Shown: positions 52,601 to 56,847 of the stretch, in pieces | Position numbering within the stretch: position 1 is the first letter of the stretch | Layout of the letters: each line of letters starts with the position of its first letter | Assembly: GCF_051020765.1 (NCBI RefSeq) | Contig: NC_134944.1 | Location: 7,440,001 to 7,504,000 of the forward strand | Source of the DNA: Lasioglossum baleicum | Taxonomy: Eukaryota; Arthropoda; Insecta; Hymenoptera; Halictidae | Direction: 5' to 3' | Length of the DNA: 64,000 nucleotides | The notes under the pieces: model-generated | Seen by the model: only the letters and a program-made list of their open reading frames with translations | What the model was told of the DNA's origin: nothing | Databases searched by the model: none | Made by a program: the position numbers and the translations under genes

Positions 52601-54504
52601 TCCGTTAACGTTGCGTTTATGGCTTTTTCGTTCTGGCTTTGGTTCCGTTTATGTTGGTGCTTTTTGGTTCCGCGGTCCCCCCGCTCGTGCGTCGTTGATG
52701 TAACGACTATTTGTATTGATGATTGGTGATGGTTTAGCCACTCGAGGATCCCCGTGTACGTGGGCACGGATATAAAATCCCCGCAATCGACGACCAGCAA
52801 TATATCCACCCATTCCATGCGAAGCAACGACTCGACGGTTTCTACCGATTCTACCGGGTATGGCCGAACTGTTTCCTCTGCTCTTAACACAGGCTAGCTT
52901 TCTCTTCTGTCTTTCTCTCTTTCACGCACTGTGTGCACACGCATCTCGCACGTCTAACCACATTTTTTTCCCGTGAAACGTTGCTGCAAACGTTCTCCCG
53001 TCCGGTTTGCTGTTTTCGTTTGCTTCTTTGACACGAGACGCTTCGACGAACCGGAATACGTACTCCACGATGTTCCATTTATTGTCAGCAATAAAAATAC
53101 TTGTATACATTGGCCAAAAATTTATATAGATGTTGATATAGAATTGAAAATTTATCGTGGTACACTTTTATCTGTTATAACTTTGGCGAATTCTACAGTA
53201 GTGTCAAAATTAACACTCGAATGGCGACTTTGAGGCCTCAATAAATATTATCAAGCCAATTTACTTCGCTACATTTGTTTCTAATCAATACATTGCTTAA
53301 GTCGAGTGTTAAATGAGTGAATAAGGTCAATTTCCATATGTATAAAATCAAAAAAGTCATTTACAGTCAGCGGCAATAATAAGTGGACACCCTTAAAAAT
53401 CGCATAACTTTTTAGACATTCTTACAATATTATTGAAATATTCGTCGAAGCGTTCCCTTCTCACTGTTCCTTTCTCATATCTGTCTCTACACGACCACTA
53501 ACAAACCGAGCACCGCTTGGGACGCTTGACTAATCCTATGTCGTGTCTGTTCTCTAACATCAGGAGCAGCTCGATGTGTACGAATTCAGCGACTAACACC
53601 TCGTCGGCCGTCAAGCCAGATAGGTAATCCATCGTCTCTCGGTTTCTGATGTTGTGGTTTTGTTTTTGTACTGGGGGTTGTCTTTTGCTTGTTCCGGGAG
53701 GGGTGGTTCGCGCGAACCGCGAACATTAGACACGCGCCGTACCGACCAGGCTGCGTGTCGTCGTCGATCATCGTTCCAGATCGAAGTCAGGGACATTGTA
53801 TCCAACCCTAACACCAATTACTGTATTAGCCCTTGTGTAGTCAACCAAAATGTACAGATTATTGACACTTTACCTACCGGAAACCTATTAATAGGATTTT
53901 CAATAATTTTGCTGCACCAAAAGAAAGCATAGACATTTTCTTTTACACTGCAATCTTAAATGAAACTAAAAGGTTTTTCAATAAGGACATAACAACTTTA
54001 AGTTTAAATAAAACACAGATTAATACAATTAATACATTAGCGAGTAAAGAATGCACGTTCAGAGAAATTTTGTAATATCTTTTAGAGGAACATTGACAAC
54101 TTGTTGGAAGAAATACAGTAAATGAGTACCTGGGTACCCACTTGACTGCACAAGGGTTAGAACGATTCTGATTGTTCGTTCTGAAGATATTCGATTGAGA
54201 AATGATTGCTGTGCTACTACAAGGGCTGCTGTAACAGTCACAGTGTCCGTGCAGCATTTAATTAATCGTACAGAGATTGCGGTGTTCGGGTTGGACCTGT
54301 TCCGTGTCGAACATAACCTGAAACATGTTTTGATGGGTTCGCAGAACGAGAACACCGTCCAGCGGATCGAGCACACCGCTACCACCGTCTCTGAAGCTGA
54401 CGAGGAAGCCGTCGGGCGCCTCGGACACGTCCGTCTCGACGCCGACCACCCAACGGAAGGGAAAACCAACGCCGATCGACCAACGAGCACCATTCCGATT
54501 ATAG
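1..54504 (+). CDS. shot: short stop (shot) spectraplakin, gene-level entry; 5' end outside the window
   Basis: Spectraplakins (Drosophila Short stop, vertebrate MACF1 and dystonin) crosslink F-actin and microtubules and reach growing microtubule tips through EB1. Joining the exons listed separately gives 21,399 nt in frame with a TAG at 54502-54504, about 7,132 residues. The domain order is plakin-repeat array, spectrin-repeat rod, two EF-hands, GAS2 domain, and a Ser/Arg/Pro-rich tail with SxIP motifs, which is the family's C-terminal order. The calponin-homology and most plakin-domain exons must lie upstream. All exon junctions are phase-consistent and no frameshift or internal stop is seen, so the gene is intact. 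The tail ends in APFRL, close to my recollection of the fly C-terminus. Large introns at 13784-19603, 29357-31686, 37364-42410 and 42563-49754 carry transposon-derived repeats. Confidence 0.96.
1850..2470. mobile_element. ~620-bp palindromic non-autonomous element
   Basis: The left arm (ACCGATTTCGAAAAAGG..., GTGCACCAAAAAGTATG, ACACACCAACTG, ACAATCTTTTCGGAG) returns in reverse complement on the right (CTCCGAAAAGATTGT, TACTTTTTGGTGCA, TTCGAAGTCGGT). Arms are about 250-290 bp, meeting near 2160. There is no coding capacity. The superfamily is not identified. Confidence 0.8.
3389..4032. mobile_element. TATACAGGGTG-ended palindromic element
   Basis: It begins TATACAGGGTGAGGCACC at 3389 and has the inverse end ACCCTGTATA at 3967-3976. 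Internal inverted segments include AGGTCACCTT with AAGGTGACCT, plus a second inverted pair at 3847-3890 and 3988-4032. A related copy lies at 19917. The sequence around 3450 (AAAGATACGTCAAATG) is the unoccupied form of the site filled at 19975-20612. Confidence 0.75.
4148..4263 (+). CDS. shot: shot exon: linker into the plakin repeats
   Basis: It reads RALQEQRPLRTFRTEF then NIYESSSCEERYTST. The acceptor is GTTGCAG before 4148 and the donor GTGAGT is at 4264. It enters in phase 0 and leaves two bases (CA) completed by G at 4345. The 81-bp intron is typical of insects. The sequence continues smoothly into the YSLERHERTERTERT start of the giant exon. An alternative acceptor 12 bp downstream is possible. 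Confidence 0.75.
4345..13783 (+). CDS. shot: shot giant exon (9,439 bp): plakin/plectin repeat array
   Basis: A single uninterrupted exon encodes about 3,146 residues. After a Glu/Arg/Thr-rich lead-in, it is dominated by ~38-residue plakin repeats of the pattern LxEAIxxGLIDPxTGxxxDP. In plakins such repeats fold into globular modules that bind intermediate filaments; insects lack cytoplasmic intermediate filaments, so the role here is less clear. From its length I estimate 60-75 units, not a formal count. Three low-complexity linkers interrupt the array: Ser/Thr-rich at about 6190-6600 and 7340-7680, and a Glu/Lys-rich one at about 9280-9900. The acceptor is TTTGTAG before 4345; the donor GTAAGT is at 13784 in phase 0. 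Reading past the donor gives only a TTC-microsatellite tail and a stop at 13991. In fly, the equivalent region is isoform-specific. Long open frames on the opposite strand are shadows of this composition. Confidence 0.97.
13983..14460 (+). repeat. tandem triplication of a transposon-end repeat
   Basis: Three head-to-tail units start at 13983, 14174 and 14344 with TGGTAGCATGATTACTAGAC. Each carries the TAGACTGCGGAT end, then AAACAGTAAGAGATTAG and TTTTTAATGTAA. Spacings are 191 and 170 bp; the third unit is shortened. Confidence 0.9.
15665..16615. mobile_element. palindromic Tc1/mariner-like MITE, interrupted copy
   Basis: The left arm ACACACTTTGAATCGGAATA...CAATTTCTCTGTACGGCTAG...TTTAGTAAATGACG is mirrored at about 16535-16610 (GTCATTTACTAAACTAATTC...TTATTCTGATTTTAAGTGT). 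The compact, uninterrupted relative is at 62366-62629. The centre is occupied by the hairpin element at 16086-16524. Confidence 0.8.
16086..16524. mobile_element. hairpin element family B, copy 1 (nested)
   Basis: It starts CTCTTTACTTTACCGGAC. It has long inverted arms (CTACAAATTATGATGTATTT with AAATACATCATAATTTATAG, GATCGAAGTTTCGATCC, TTTGACAGGTAAG with TTTACCTGTCAAA). A diverged GC-rich centre contains CAATATGGCGGGCGGCGCC. Family members are at 40496 and 43371. Confidence 0.85.
18207..18287. mobile_element. minimal (81-bp) TAGACTGCGG-family element
   Basis: It runs from GACTGCGGATC to AAATCCGCAGTC and is followed by TA. The left-flanking dinucleotide has diverged from TA. This is the shortest copy of the family in the window. 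Confidence 0.75.
18293..19081. mobile_element. ~790-bp element with ~100-bp inverted ends
   Basis: The left end has CCTTCAAC..., GAGGTTCCTGA and CATTTTCCTTTGCAGAAATG, then ATCCGCGGCTTTGTTT. The right end at 18985-19081 is the reverse complement (AAACAAAGCCGCGGATAACA, TTTCTGCAAAGGAAAATG, AGGAACCTCCC). The interior (about 18590-18920) matches 49955-50240 in inverse orientation. The longest open frame (102 codons) has no recognisable domain. Confidence 0.85.
19604..19750 (+). CDS. shot: shot exon: first spectrin-repeat segment
   Basis: It encodes QAVEEKYKLCDETSSKL, LQWIAEVEDKLANQ, then a helix ending in INAMK. The W at the LLxWI position and the heptad pattern are typical of spectrin-repeat helix A. 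The acceptor is TGATAG and the donor GTTTGC. Phase is 0 to 0 over 49 codons, so it can follow either the giant exon or an exon ending in phase 0 upstream of it. Confidence 0.9.
19917..20840. mobile_element. TATACAGGG-type element hosting a nested insertion
   Basis: It is a sister of the 3389 element. Both share ATATCTTTGTT.TTTTTAAAGATA, then GTCAAATGTCT.AAGG and TGATAAAATGGGGCTCATAC. This copy is split at the TA by the palindrome at 19975-20612. The right terminus is not sharply defined. Confidence 0.75.
19975..20612. mobile_element. 638-bp Tc1/mariner-like palindromic MITE in a TA site
   Basis: It runs from CAGTGACTCCCACAAATATT to AATATTTGTGGGAGTCACTG, with a TA on each side (19973-19974, 20613-20614). 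The arms are nearly full-length inverted copies of about 300 bp. CAGT ends with TA duplication fit Tc1/mariner-type transposition. No transposase is present. Confidence 0.92.
20936..21159 (+). CDS. shot: shot exon: spectrin-repeat segment
   Basis: It encodes EIKDDLEAHARPVSSCLD through RRLMAARDELVKF plus two bases of a Lys codon (AA). The acceptor is TTTTTCAG and the donor GTGAGC. It enters in phase 0 and leaves in phase 2. It completes the first repeat begun in the previous exon. Confidence 0.94.
21182..21379. mobile_element. TAGACTGCGG-family MITE (198 bp)
   Basis: It is flanked by TA on both sides. The left end is GACTGCGGATCTTTATGCAA and the right end CATAAAGACCCGCAGTC. It fills most of the 276-bp intron between two shot exons, starting 22 bp after the donor. 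Confidence 0.9.
21436..22230 (+). CDS. shot: shot exon: spectrin repeats
   Basis: It starts by completing a Lys codon, then NELSTFSHWLDNARRVLEEK, and ends ...WLNSIESQF plus AA. About 265 residues cover roughly two and a half spectrin repeats. The acceptor is CTTCCAG. The only donor that keeps frame with the next exon is GCAAGT at 22231, a GC-type donor. The nearby GT (4 bp downstream) would shift the frame. Confidence 0.95.
22301..23154 (+). CDS. shot: shot exon: spectrin repeats then a Ser/Pro linker
   Basis: It starts (K)NIQRPASLQKERLEEQQR and covers about 260 residues of spectrin repeat, including WYAHMIEALESRDLSKL and WKEVNNLIDEKQRLSK. It ends in a basic Ser/Pro linker, ESPTRRRGSTSPTKRP. 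The acceptor is TTTGCAG and the donor GTACGT, leaving phase 1. Confidence 0.96.
23443..23732 (+). CDS. shot: shot exon: Ser-rich linker and spectrin-repeat start
   Basis: It reads (V)RRMSQDGRSPSPAKL and SSGFSSRRSSQDGF, a phosphorylation-prone linker with RRMS and RRSS sites, then LSPVQQQLSEINNRYG and helical sequence ending FLEK. The acceptor is T(9)GTAG and the donor GTGAGC. Phase 1 to 0. The upstream 288-bp intron shows no extra exon. Confidence 0.93.
23795..24838 (+). CDS. shot: shot exon: spectrin repeats
   Basis: It covers 348 codons, phase 0 to 0, from IKRQIPKESMPSTKEEADK to ILQQQLDHHE. It contains about three spectrin repeats with the usual W near the middle of helix A (LVSWLGSKERMLGALGP, LGWLADELGNMSEKLL). 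The acceptor is CATTCAG and the donor GTAAGT. Confidence 0.97.
24914..25391 (+). CDS. shot: shot exon: spectrin repeats
   Basis: It encodes PIYRNVMGKEHEVIMLL through TRWDKLNN, about 159 residues, including LPWLRQAEDRLECLKP. The acceptor is TTTTTTCAG and the donor GTAAGC. Phase 0 to 1. The 75-bp intron upstream is at the small end for insects. Confidence 0.97.
25471..25640 (+). CDS. shot: shot exon: spectrin-repeat segment
   Basis: It encodes (D)LLTRTQSLEDTARHLM and ends LLDRIK; 57 codons. The acceptor is GTCTTCAG and the donor GTAAGC. Phase 1 to 0. Confidence 0.96.
25713..29356 (+). CDS. shot: shot long rod exon (3,644 bp): about eleven spectrin repeats
   Basis: It encodes 1,214 residues of continuous heptad-patterned helix from SLREETTNLKKPLQCVKQ to MVKVEALN. 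Recurrent repeat-start signatures such as LEKWLTDTEEMV, LAIWLDKTEKRVRDME, LMDWMQAAESALQ, LVSWLEEAEHQV and LLEFLEEAEEKFA recur about every 110 residues. The rod spaces the actin- and microtubule-binding ends. The acceptor is CGCTTCAG and the donor GTAACC. Phase 0 to 2 (AG left). No insertion or frame break is seen. Confidence 0.98.
29492..29524 (+). CDS. shot: candidate 33-nt shot microexon
   Basis: A strong polypyrimidine acceptor (TTGTCTTCCGCCAG) precedes 29492 and a GTAAGG donor follows at 29525. The enclosed 33 nt enter and leave in phase 2, the phase of the surrounding intron. They would insert SDAVPVDRKRRL in place of a single junction Arg, net 11 residues. If the donor were ignored the frame would stop immediately at TAA. 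It is unproven without transcript data. Confidence 0.42.
29961..30120. mobile_element. truncated TAGACAGCGG-subfamily MITE
   Basis: It starts TA then GACAGCGGATTTTATGCAT and follows the reverse complement of the 35274-35470 copy through AGTCCAGTTTGTTGCAAT, then stops. The other terminus is missing. Confidence 0.75.
31687..33814 (+). CDS. shot: shot rod exon (2,128 bp): about six spectrin repeats
   Basis: It encodes (R)QAAELTERTSSEQAAAI through LENHMKGLQ, about 709 residues. Repeat starts include LLVWIEKTDDTLDNLK, LLSWLGDVDNTI, FVDWLTNAEKILTNLKP, LMNWLDETERTLDEV, LFEWLIKSEKQLANTGP and LLEWLSDAEMKLRF. The acceptor is TTTTGCAG and the donor GTAGGC. Phase 2 to 0. Confidence 0.98.
33897..34144 (+). 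CDS. shot: shot exon: last spectrin repeat and basic linker
   Basis: It encodes DLDNLLEELLSWLEGLEN through RRQTEVDRVCKARQIK, then the lysine-rich linker SVKDTKKITKAKSPAP. The acceptor is TCTTGTAG and the donor GTACGT at 34145. It leaves AC (phase 2), which can join either the 34198 cassette or the 36119 exon. Confidence 0.94.
34198..34257 (+). CDS. shot: shot 60-nt cassette exon
   Basis: The acceptor CTTTTAG and donor GTAGAC enclose 60 nt entering and leaving in phase 2. It encodes TKDLSSRGSRSSQESL plus IVPP. Skipping gives ...SPAP-TKGAEPEF; including it gives ...IVPP-SKGAEPEF. The RGSRSSQESL stretch resembles a Ser-rich segment I recall in fly Shot at this place. Because its length is a multiple of three and its phases match, it fits an optional exon. 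Confidence 0.8.
34258..36118 (+). other. shot intron with one MITE
   Basis: It contains the complete TAGACAGCGG-type element at 35274-35470. A weak 27-nt exon-like segment lies at 35861-35887. The open frames around 34300-34840 show no domain. Confidence 0.6.
35274..35470. mobile_element. complete TAGACAGCGG-subfamily MITE (197 bp)
   Basis: TA flanks both ends. It runs from GACAGCGGATCTGTATGCAA to AATGCATAAAATCCGCTGTC. It differs from the main family at one position of the terminal motif (GACAGCGG versus GACTGCGG), and the difference is mirrored at the other end. Confidence 0.9.
36119..36290 (+). CDS. shot: shot exon: Trp-rich segment before the EF-hands
   Basis: It encodes KGAEPEFRSPRVKLLWDR, WRHVWMLAWERQRRLQ and a helix ending WEDWRKR. 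This Trp-rich segment (a last incomplete spectrin-like repeat) precedes the EF-hands in all spectraplakins I know. The acceptor is CTCTACAG and the donor GTGAGT. Phase 2 to 0. Confidence 0.96.
36460..36577 (+). CDS. shot: shot exon: EF-hand 1
   Basis: It encodes FLKFMNHKKSRLTDLFRK, then the calcium loop DKNNDGLIPRED and FIQGIMNT. Loop positions 1, 3 and 5 are D, N, D, with Gly at 6; position 12 is Asp rather than Glu. The acceptor is CCTTGCAG and the donor GTCAGT. Phase 0 to 1. Confidence 0.97.
36670..36899 (+). CDS. shot: shot exon: EF-hand 2 and start of the GAS2 domain
   Basis: It encodes (K)FETSRLEMGAVADLF, the second loop DRHGEGLIDWKE, then DTDKIHDEVKRLVMLCTC and FRVFQVGEGKYR, the Cys-containing start of the GAS2 (GAR) microtubule-binding domain. 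Loop 2 has His at position 3 and Glu at 5, so calcium binding may be weak. The acceptor is TTCTTGCAG and the donor GTACTG. Phase 1 to 0. Confidence 0.97.
36984..37128. mobile_element. piggyBac-like MITE in TTAA (145 bp)
   Basis: It runs from CCCTTAGCACTCGAGTG to CCGAGTGCAAAGGG with TTAA on both sides (36980-36983, 37129-37132). TTAA duplication and CCCTTT-type ends fit the piggyBac superfamily. Relatives are at 53214, 62782 and 62988. Confidence 0.85.
37246..37363 (+). CDS. shot: shot exon: GAS2 domain, second half
   Basis: It encodes FGDSQKLRLVRILRSTVM, VRVGGGWVALDEFL and LKNDPCR, near-invariant GAS2-domain sequence that binds and stabilises microtubules. The acceptor is TTCGCAG and the donor GTGAGT. 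It leaves one base, G (phase 1), completed as Ala by either of the two downstream alternatives. Confidence 0.98.
37862..38147. mobile_element. inverted-repeat element (~285 bp)
   Basis: The ends CATGAAAATCACCGACAATA and TATCGGTGATTTTCATG are reverse complements, with further inverted GTCGTTGTCGG/CCGACAACGAC units inside. There is no coding capacity and the superfamily is unresolved. Confidence 0.75.
40413..41058. mobile_element. TAGACTGCGG-family remnant split by a hairpin element
   Basis: The left end AGACTGCGGATCTTTATGCA at 40411 is followed after about 85 bp by the hairpin element at 40496-40941. The right side ends GAATAAAGATCCGATGTTTA, a degenerate copy of the family end. The assignment of the right end is tentative. 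Confidence 0.55.
40496..40941. mobile_element. hairpin element family B, copy 2
   Basis: Inverted arms of about 180-200 bp run from CTTTACTCTTTAACAGACTC to GAGTCTAGTAGAGTAAAG. The core contains GGGCGCCGCCATATTGG and, inverted, AACATGGCGGCGCCC. No open frame is seen. Confidence 0.87.
41075..41450 (+). repeat. degenerate minisatellite
   Basis: Imperfect units built from CAGTATTTTGAGAGTGCAG, CTCAGTCTTC and GAGATCTTTG recur over about 375 bp. Periodicity is irregular (roughly 14-30 bp). It has decayed too far for an exact unit. Confidence 0.75.
42411..42562 (+). CDS. shot: shot alternative exon A of a mutually exclusive pair
   Basis: It encodes (A)KGRTNIELREQFILAD, GVSQTMTAFKSKPSPTS and ends NAGPITK. 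The GRTNIELREQFILADG stretch follows the GAS2 domain in both fly Shot and vertebrate spectraplakins. The acceptor is CACTGTAG and the donor GTAACG. Phase 1 to 0, joining to VRERSARS in the 49755 exon. Confidence 0.96.
43125..44140. mobile_element. palindromic element inserted in the 42965 MITE
   Basis: Inverted flanks of about 240 bp: TAGGAATGGCAGGCTCTCGA pairs with CGGGAGCCTGCCATTTCTA, and TTAGGGGGGGTTTACATCAT with ATGACTTAAACCCCCCTTAA. Its centre is occupied by the hairpin element at 43371-43842. Confidence 0.8.
43371..43842. mobile_element. hairpin element family B, copy 3 (innermost)
   Basis: It runs from ACTTTACTTCACAGGACTC to GGGTCCGGTAAAGTAAAG. The arms are nearly perfect over about 200 bp and the core reads AAGGGCGCCGCCATATTGG with its inverse CAATATGGCGGCGCCCTT. 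It is the best preserved of the three copies. Confidence 0.9.
45619..45700. mobile_element. 82-bp mariner-like mini-element
   Basis: It runs from TTAGGTTGGGGAAAAAGAAA to TTTCTTTTTCCCCAACCTAA. The ~23-bp terminal repeats are perfect and TA lies on each side. Both features fit mariner-type MITEs. Confidence 0.9.
45730..45885. mobile_element. small palindromic element (~155 bp)
   Basis: GAAATCCGAGTTTCAACG... with GGGATTCACTGGTTCGGAAG pairs with CTTCGGAACCAGTGAATTCC and TTGAAACTTGGATTT. The centre is TGGCGCCTTTACC, reminiscent of the family B core. No target duplication was recognised. Confidence 0.75.
46390..46496 (+). CDS. shot: shot alternative exon B of a mutually exclusive pair
   Basis: It encodes (A)EEFMSQLTPIFESLRQ, KEDLPCSYPLHMHAP and SYHW. 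The acceptor is TGTGGTGTAG and the donor GTAAAT. It is 107 nt, phase 1 to 0, the same phases as the 42411 exon, so either can join 37363 to 49755 but both together would shift the frame. The sequence has coding character unlike the flanking repeats. No transcript evidence is available to me. Confidence 0.85.
47833..48141. mobile_element. hAT-like MITE (309 bp) with perfect 8-bp target duplication
   Basis: It runs from CAGTGATGCCAAAAATGCGC to GCGCATTTCTGGCATCACTG, flanked by ACACTGAC at 47825-47832 and again at 48142-48149. Eight-base duplications with short CAG/CTG terminal repeats fit the hAT superfamily. No transposase is encoded. Confidence 0.93.
49755..49917 (+). CDS. shot: shot exon: Ser/Arg-rich tail
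   Basis: It encodes VRERSARSVPMGQSRASR, SSLSAGTPDSLSDNESS and KTSTPYRSTITP. SSLSAGTPDSLSDNE is a conserved Shot tail motif as I recall it from fly. The acceptor is GTCGCGTAG, preceded by a (CT)n-rich tract, and the donor GTAAGC. Phase 0 to 1. Confidence 0.96.
49955..50240 (-). repeat. dispersed repeat, inverse copy of the 18590-18920 interior
   Basis: CATACGCTGTCCTTCC, GCGTCTCTTTCTTTCCC and ACGATATAATTT-type blocks match the element inside 18293-19081 in the opposite orientation. Much of the segment also folds back on itself (GAAGGACAGCGCGTG against CATACGCTGTCCTTC). Confidence 0.8.
50666..50815 (+). CDS. shot: shot exon: Ser-Arg-Pro-Ala repeat tail
   Basis: It encodes (G)GSRPSSRPASRPASRPAS, then RPTSRPGSRPASRQGS and KPPSRYGSTQSLDST. 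Gly/Ser/Arg (GSR) repeats in plakin tails bind microtubules. The DNA is a ~12-bp coding tandem repeat around CCAGCGTCCAGG. The acceptor is TTTCAG and the donor GTACCC. Phase 1 to 1. Confidence 0.96.
50886..51072 (+). CDS. shot: shot exon: first SxIP motif
   Basis: It encodes (D)DSTNLSRIPRRTPVG, then Ser/Thr/Pro-rich sequence ending SPASGVSA. The S-R-I-P at 50903-50914 in a basic, Ser-rich context is an EB1-binding SxIP motif. The acceptor is TTCCCAG and the donor GTTCGT. Phase 1 to 2. The intron upstream is only 70 bp. Confidence 0.96.
51513..51566. repeat. short perfect hairpin in a shot intron
   Basis: CCAACGAGACGAGGCT (51515-51530) and its exact reverse complement (51549-51564) are separated by 18 nt. 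It could form a stable intronic stem-loop. The arms are shorter than a typical miRNA precursor. Confidence 0.8.
51980..52042 (+). CDS. shot: shot exon: second SxIP motif
   Basis: It is a 63-nt exon encoding (R)YGTIHRASSIPTLTG and VGTPI. S-S-I-P at 52002-52013 is the second SxIP; the context SSIPxLTG matches my recollection of fly Shot. The acceptor is GTTTTTAG and the donor GTAAAC. Phase 2 to 2, so skipping would keep frame. Confidence 0.94.
52738..52857 (+). CDS. shot: shot exon: third SxIP motif
   Basis: It is a 120-nt exon encoding HSRIPVYVGTDIKSPQ, STTSNISTHSMRSN and DSTVSTDST. S-R-I-P at 52742-52753. The acceptor is GGTTTAG and the donor GTATGG. Phase 2 to 2, length a multiple of three, hence optional in frame. 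Confidence 0.94.
53214..53308. mobile_element. 95-bp piggyBac-like mini-element in TTAA
   Basis: It runs from CACTCGAATGGCGACTTTG to TTAAGTCGAGTG with TTAA on both sides (53210-53213, 53309-53312). Ends resemble the CACTCG motif of the 36984 and 62988 elements. Confidence 0.78.
53564..53623 (+). CDS. shot: shot exon: Ser/Thr-rich tail
   Basis: It is a 60-nt exon encoding (G)SSSMCTNSATNTSSAVKP and D. The acceptor is CTAACATCAG and the donor GTAATC. Phase 2 to 2. Low complexity makes this exon less certain on sequence alone, but phase fits and both splice sites are good. Confidence 0.88.
54345..54504 (+). CDS. shot: shot terminal coding exon
   Basis: It encodes (R)TRTPSSGSSTPLPPSLK, LTRKPSGASDTSVSTP, TTQRKGKPTPIDQR and APFRL, then TAG. 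It is preceded by an acceptor (GGGTTCGCAG) and an in-frame TGA just upstream, so it cannot extend further 5'. The TPTxxRK...FRL ending matches the fly Shot C-terminus as I remember it. Confidence 0.94.
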
Positions 54505-55224
54505 TCGCCGGGACATATTCGTATAGTCACGCGAACGAAAAGGCCAAACGTCGGCGGGGGGATCAGCGACCCGCGTAACGGGGATCACCGTCGACGCAAC
54601 GCTTAGGATAATCTAATCTAATATATACAAAATCTATAAATATATATATACATAAATCAATATCTATGTATATATATAAAAATATAAATATATGTAATAA
54701 CGATTCGAAGCAGCGCGCGCGCGGACGCGACCCGGGAGCAGCCTAATCGACAAAAAATTAAAAACAATTAGCTACCGTTTTCGCTACCTAATCCGCGCAT
54801 CGACACTGCGCTCTCGCCGGGCGCGTCCCCCACTGACCGAGTGTGAAAGAGCTTAACATTATTACCGAACTATTTTGTAAAAACGCGTAAAATCGCGCGA
54901 GATGAACAACGGGAGAAGAAGAGATTGTAGCAGTGGACGCGAGCGAATTATGCGCGATCGCGATCCAAAGAAAGGAGAATCAATCGTCGCGAGAGGAAAC
55001 AGGACACGTTTCACACATTGTGCGTGGAAGAATGTGTCGTCGCGACGCTATCGTACCAGGGACACGATGCGCGTGTCGGTTTAACAGATTTTTTCGTAAA
55101 GTTTCTTTACCCGTGACACAGAGAAACACATAGCCGAATAACGATTTATTATTAATGTAATTGTAACGCTGCGCTATCCAATAGAACTACTAGGTGTTCA
55201 GCCGTAACAATGAATGAGAGGGAG

Positions 55225-55259
<35 letters not shown>

Positions 55260-55740
55260 AAAAGAAAGAGATTTTGCGTGTTCTCCGCTGACTCGGTATC
55301 GTTTCACGTTTGTGCCGTACGATCGTGTTTCGTCTCGCGAGACGCTCGTTCCGTCGAAGCCCGGGATCGTCGCGGCGGGAGCAAACGTCGGAGAAAAATC
55401 GAAAAGTTTGAGAACCGACGTGGAGAATGAGGGAAAAGAAATGAGTGTTCACGTTCGACGAGAGGGTAGACCACACACACACGTTGTACATATGCATTGC
55501 TCGATTGCTCTCCGGCTCGGTGTCGCGACCGGGAACCACTCCGCGAATAAGACAGTTTCCTAGAAAAGACACGAGTCAACGCTACCCGCGACCGGATTGC
55601 CTTAAAAGTCTATCGCCGTGCCGCTTTCTGCGCGAATCGTACCTGCCTGCCGAGGCGAGCCGACCACCGGAAGTAGTAAACCGTAGCGACGCATCCTGGC
55701 TAAATCGTGGGACTCAATAAATGGGTACACAATGGAAAGT
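54505..55740 (+). other. shot: shot 3' untranslated region
   Basis: About 1.2 kb with A+T-rich ATATAT runs near 54610-54700 and a (GA)n tract at 55206-55260. It ends shortly after an AATAAA at 55716-55721 followed by GT-rich sequence. Open frames here carry no recognisable domain. Confidence 0.75.
55716..55721 (+). terminator. shot poly(A) signal AATAAA
   Basis: This is the first canonical hexamer in a plausible position after the stop, about 1.2 kb downstream, with GT-rich sequence (GTGTTCGTTG) after it. Confidence 0.7.
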
Positions 55741-55744
55741 AACG

Positions 55745-56405
55745 CGGTCTTCTGTCCTCAGTGTTCGTTGATTACATTTAAGTAGAAAAATGTGTCAAAA
55801 AGCAAAAAAGAACTTTATACTTCCCGGTAATTCGTACGTATCGTTTTACGTACACGCATACTATATATGTATATTATTGATATAGCAACATAGTAGACGA
55901 ATTGTTGTTAGATGTAATGACGCTGACGGTTCGGGAAACGCGATATAAGGGCCCACGCGACGGTGGAACGAGATCTGTCTGGTTCGCGAGAAAAGAAAAC
56001 GGCGTTTTGTTAATCTTCCGTTCTCGATTTTCTTCTGTTCCGTTCGTCTTTCTATCTTTTTCTTCGTTTTCTTTTGTACTCTAAGAGTCGCGTTCACGCG
56101 AACAGCACGGACTCGTACCGATGATGATTAATGATGATGGTTTATGATGGTGATGAGATGAATAATGATGATACGGTGATTAATCTATTAATCTATCCCC
56201 TTAAATGTTAATCTCTGTTTTCGCTTTTACTTGAAGGTTTTGTATCGTCGCTACTAATTGCAGTGGAAAGAAACAAAAAATATACGCAAAACGCACACGC
56301 ATTTGACACCAAACCGAACGGTCTACGACGAAGTCTTGAGACCCTCCTTTCCTTTGTCCCCGGAAGTGGATGGGAGTAGGGCGACCAATCAAAGAGCGGT
56401 GATAA
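55745..56405. other. intergenic gap between convergent shot and capu
   Basis: No gene is seen. It contains a degenerate ATG/ATGATT triplet repeat at about 56118-56175 and A+T-rich sequence. The two transcription units appear not to overlap. Confidence 0.65.
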
Positions 56406-56421
56406 TGTAAAAAACGTATCG

Positions 56422-56427
56422 TTTATT
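56422..56427 (-). terminator. capu poly(A) signal AATAAA (reverse strand)
   Basis: TTTATT on the + strand is AATAAA for the - strand gene, about 420 bp beyond the capu stop. This gives a short 3' UTR (about 56405-56847). Confidence 0.65.
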
Positions 56428-56847
56428 TTCTTGAATAATTGAAAACTCGTTATATCGCGAAAAACATCGTATTTACAAATAATCCTGTGCAAACTTAACG
56501 AGTCTATTTACAATAACAGATTCGTACGAACAGTATCCTACGCGATAGAATGTCGTGGTGTGCGTCGGAAGTTAGTGCCGTGTTGCGTGGATCCATTTCA
56601 CACGATCGATGGATCCGCGCGTGCTGTCGCGTCGGGACAGCCAGACTGTCCTCGCTCGAAGACGATTAGGCGATTCTTCGTCGGATGGATGGCCTGCTCC
56701 AGGGGTGGGCATTTTTCTCTCGATCGAGGCAAGACCGTCCCCATAGTTTGTCGCAAACAAGAAAGGAGATTGGTGGGGGTACCAGGAGTTTGAGAGGCCC
56801 CACCTCTGGGCCTGCACCATGAAAAAGATGTACCGACTCGCGAGCCG

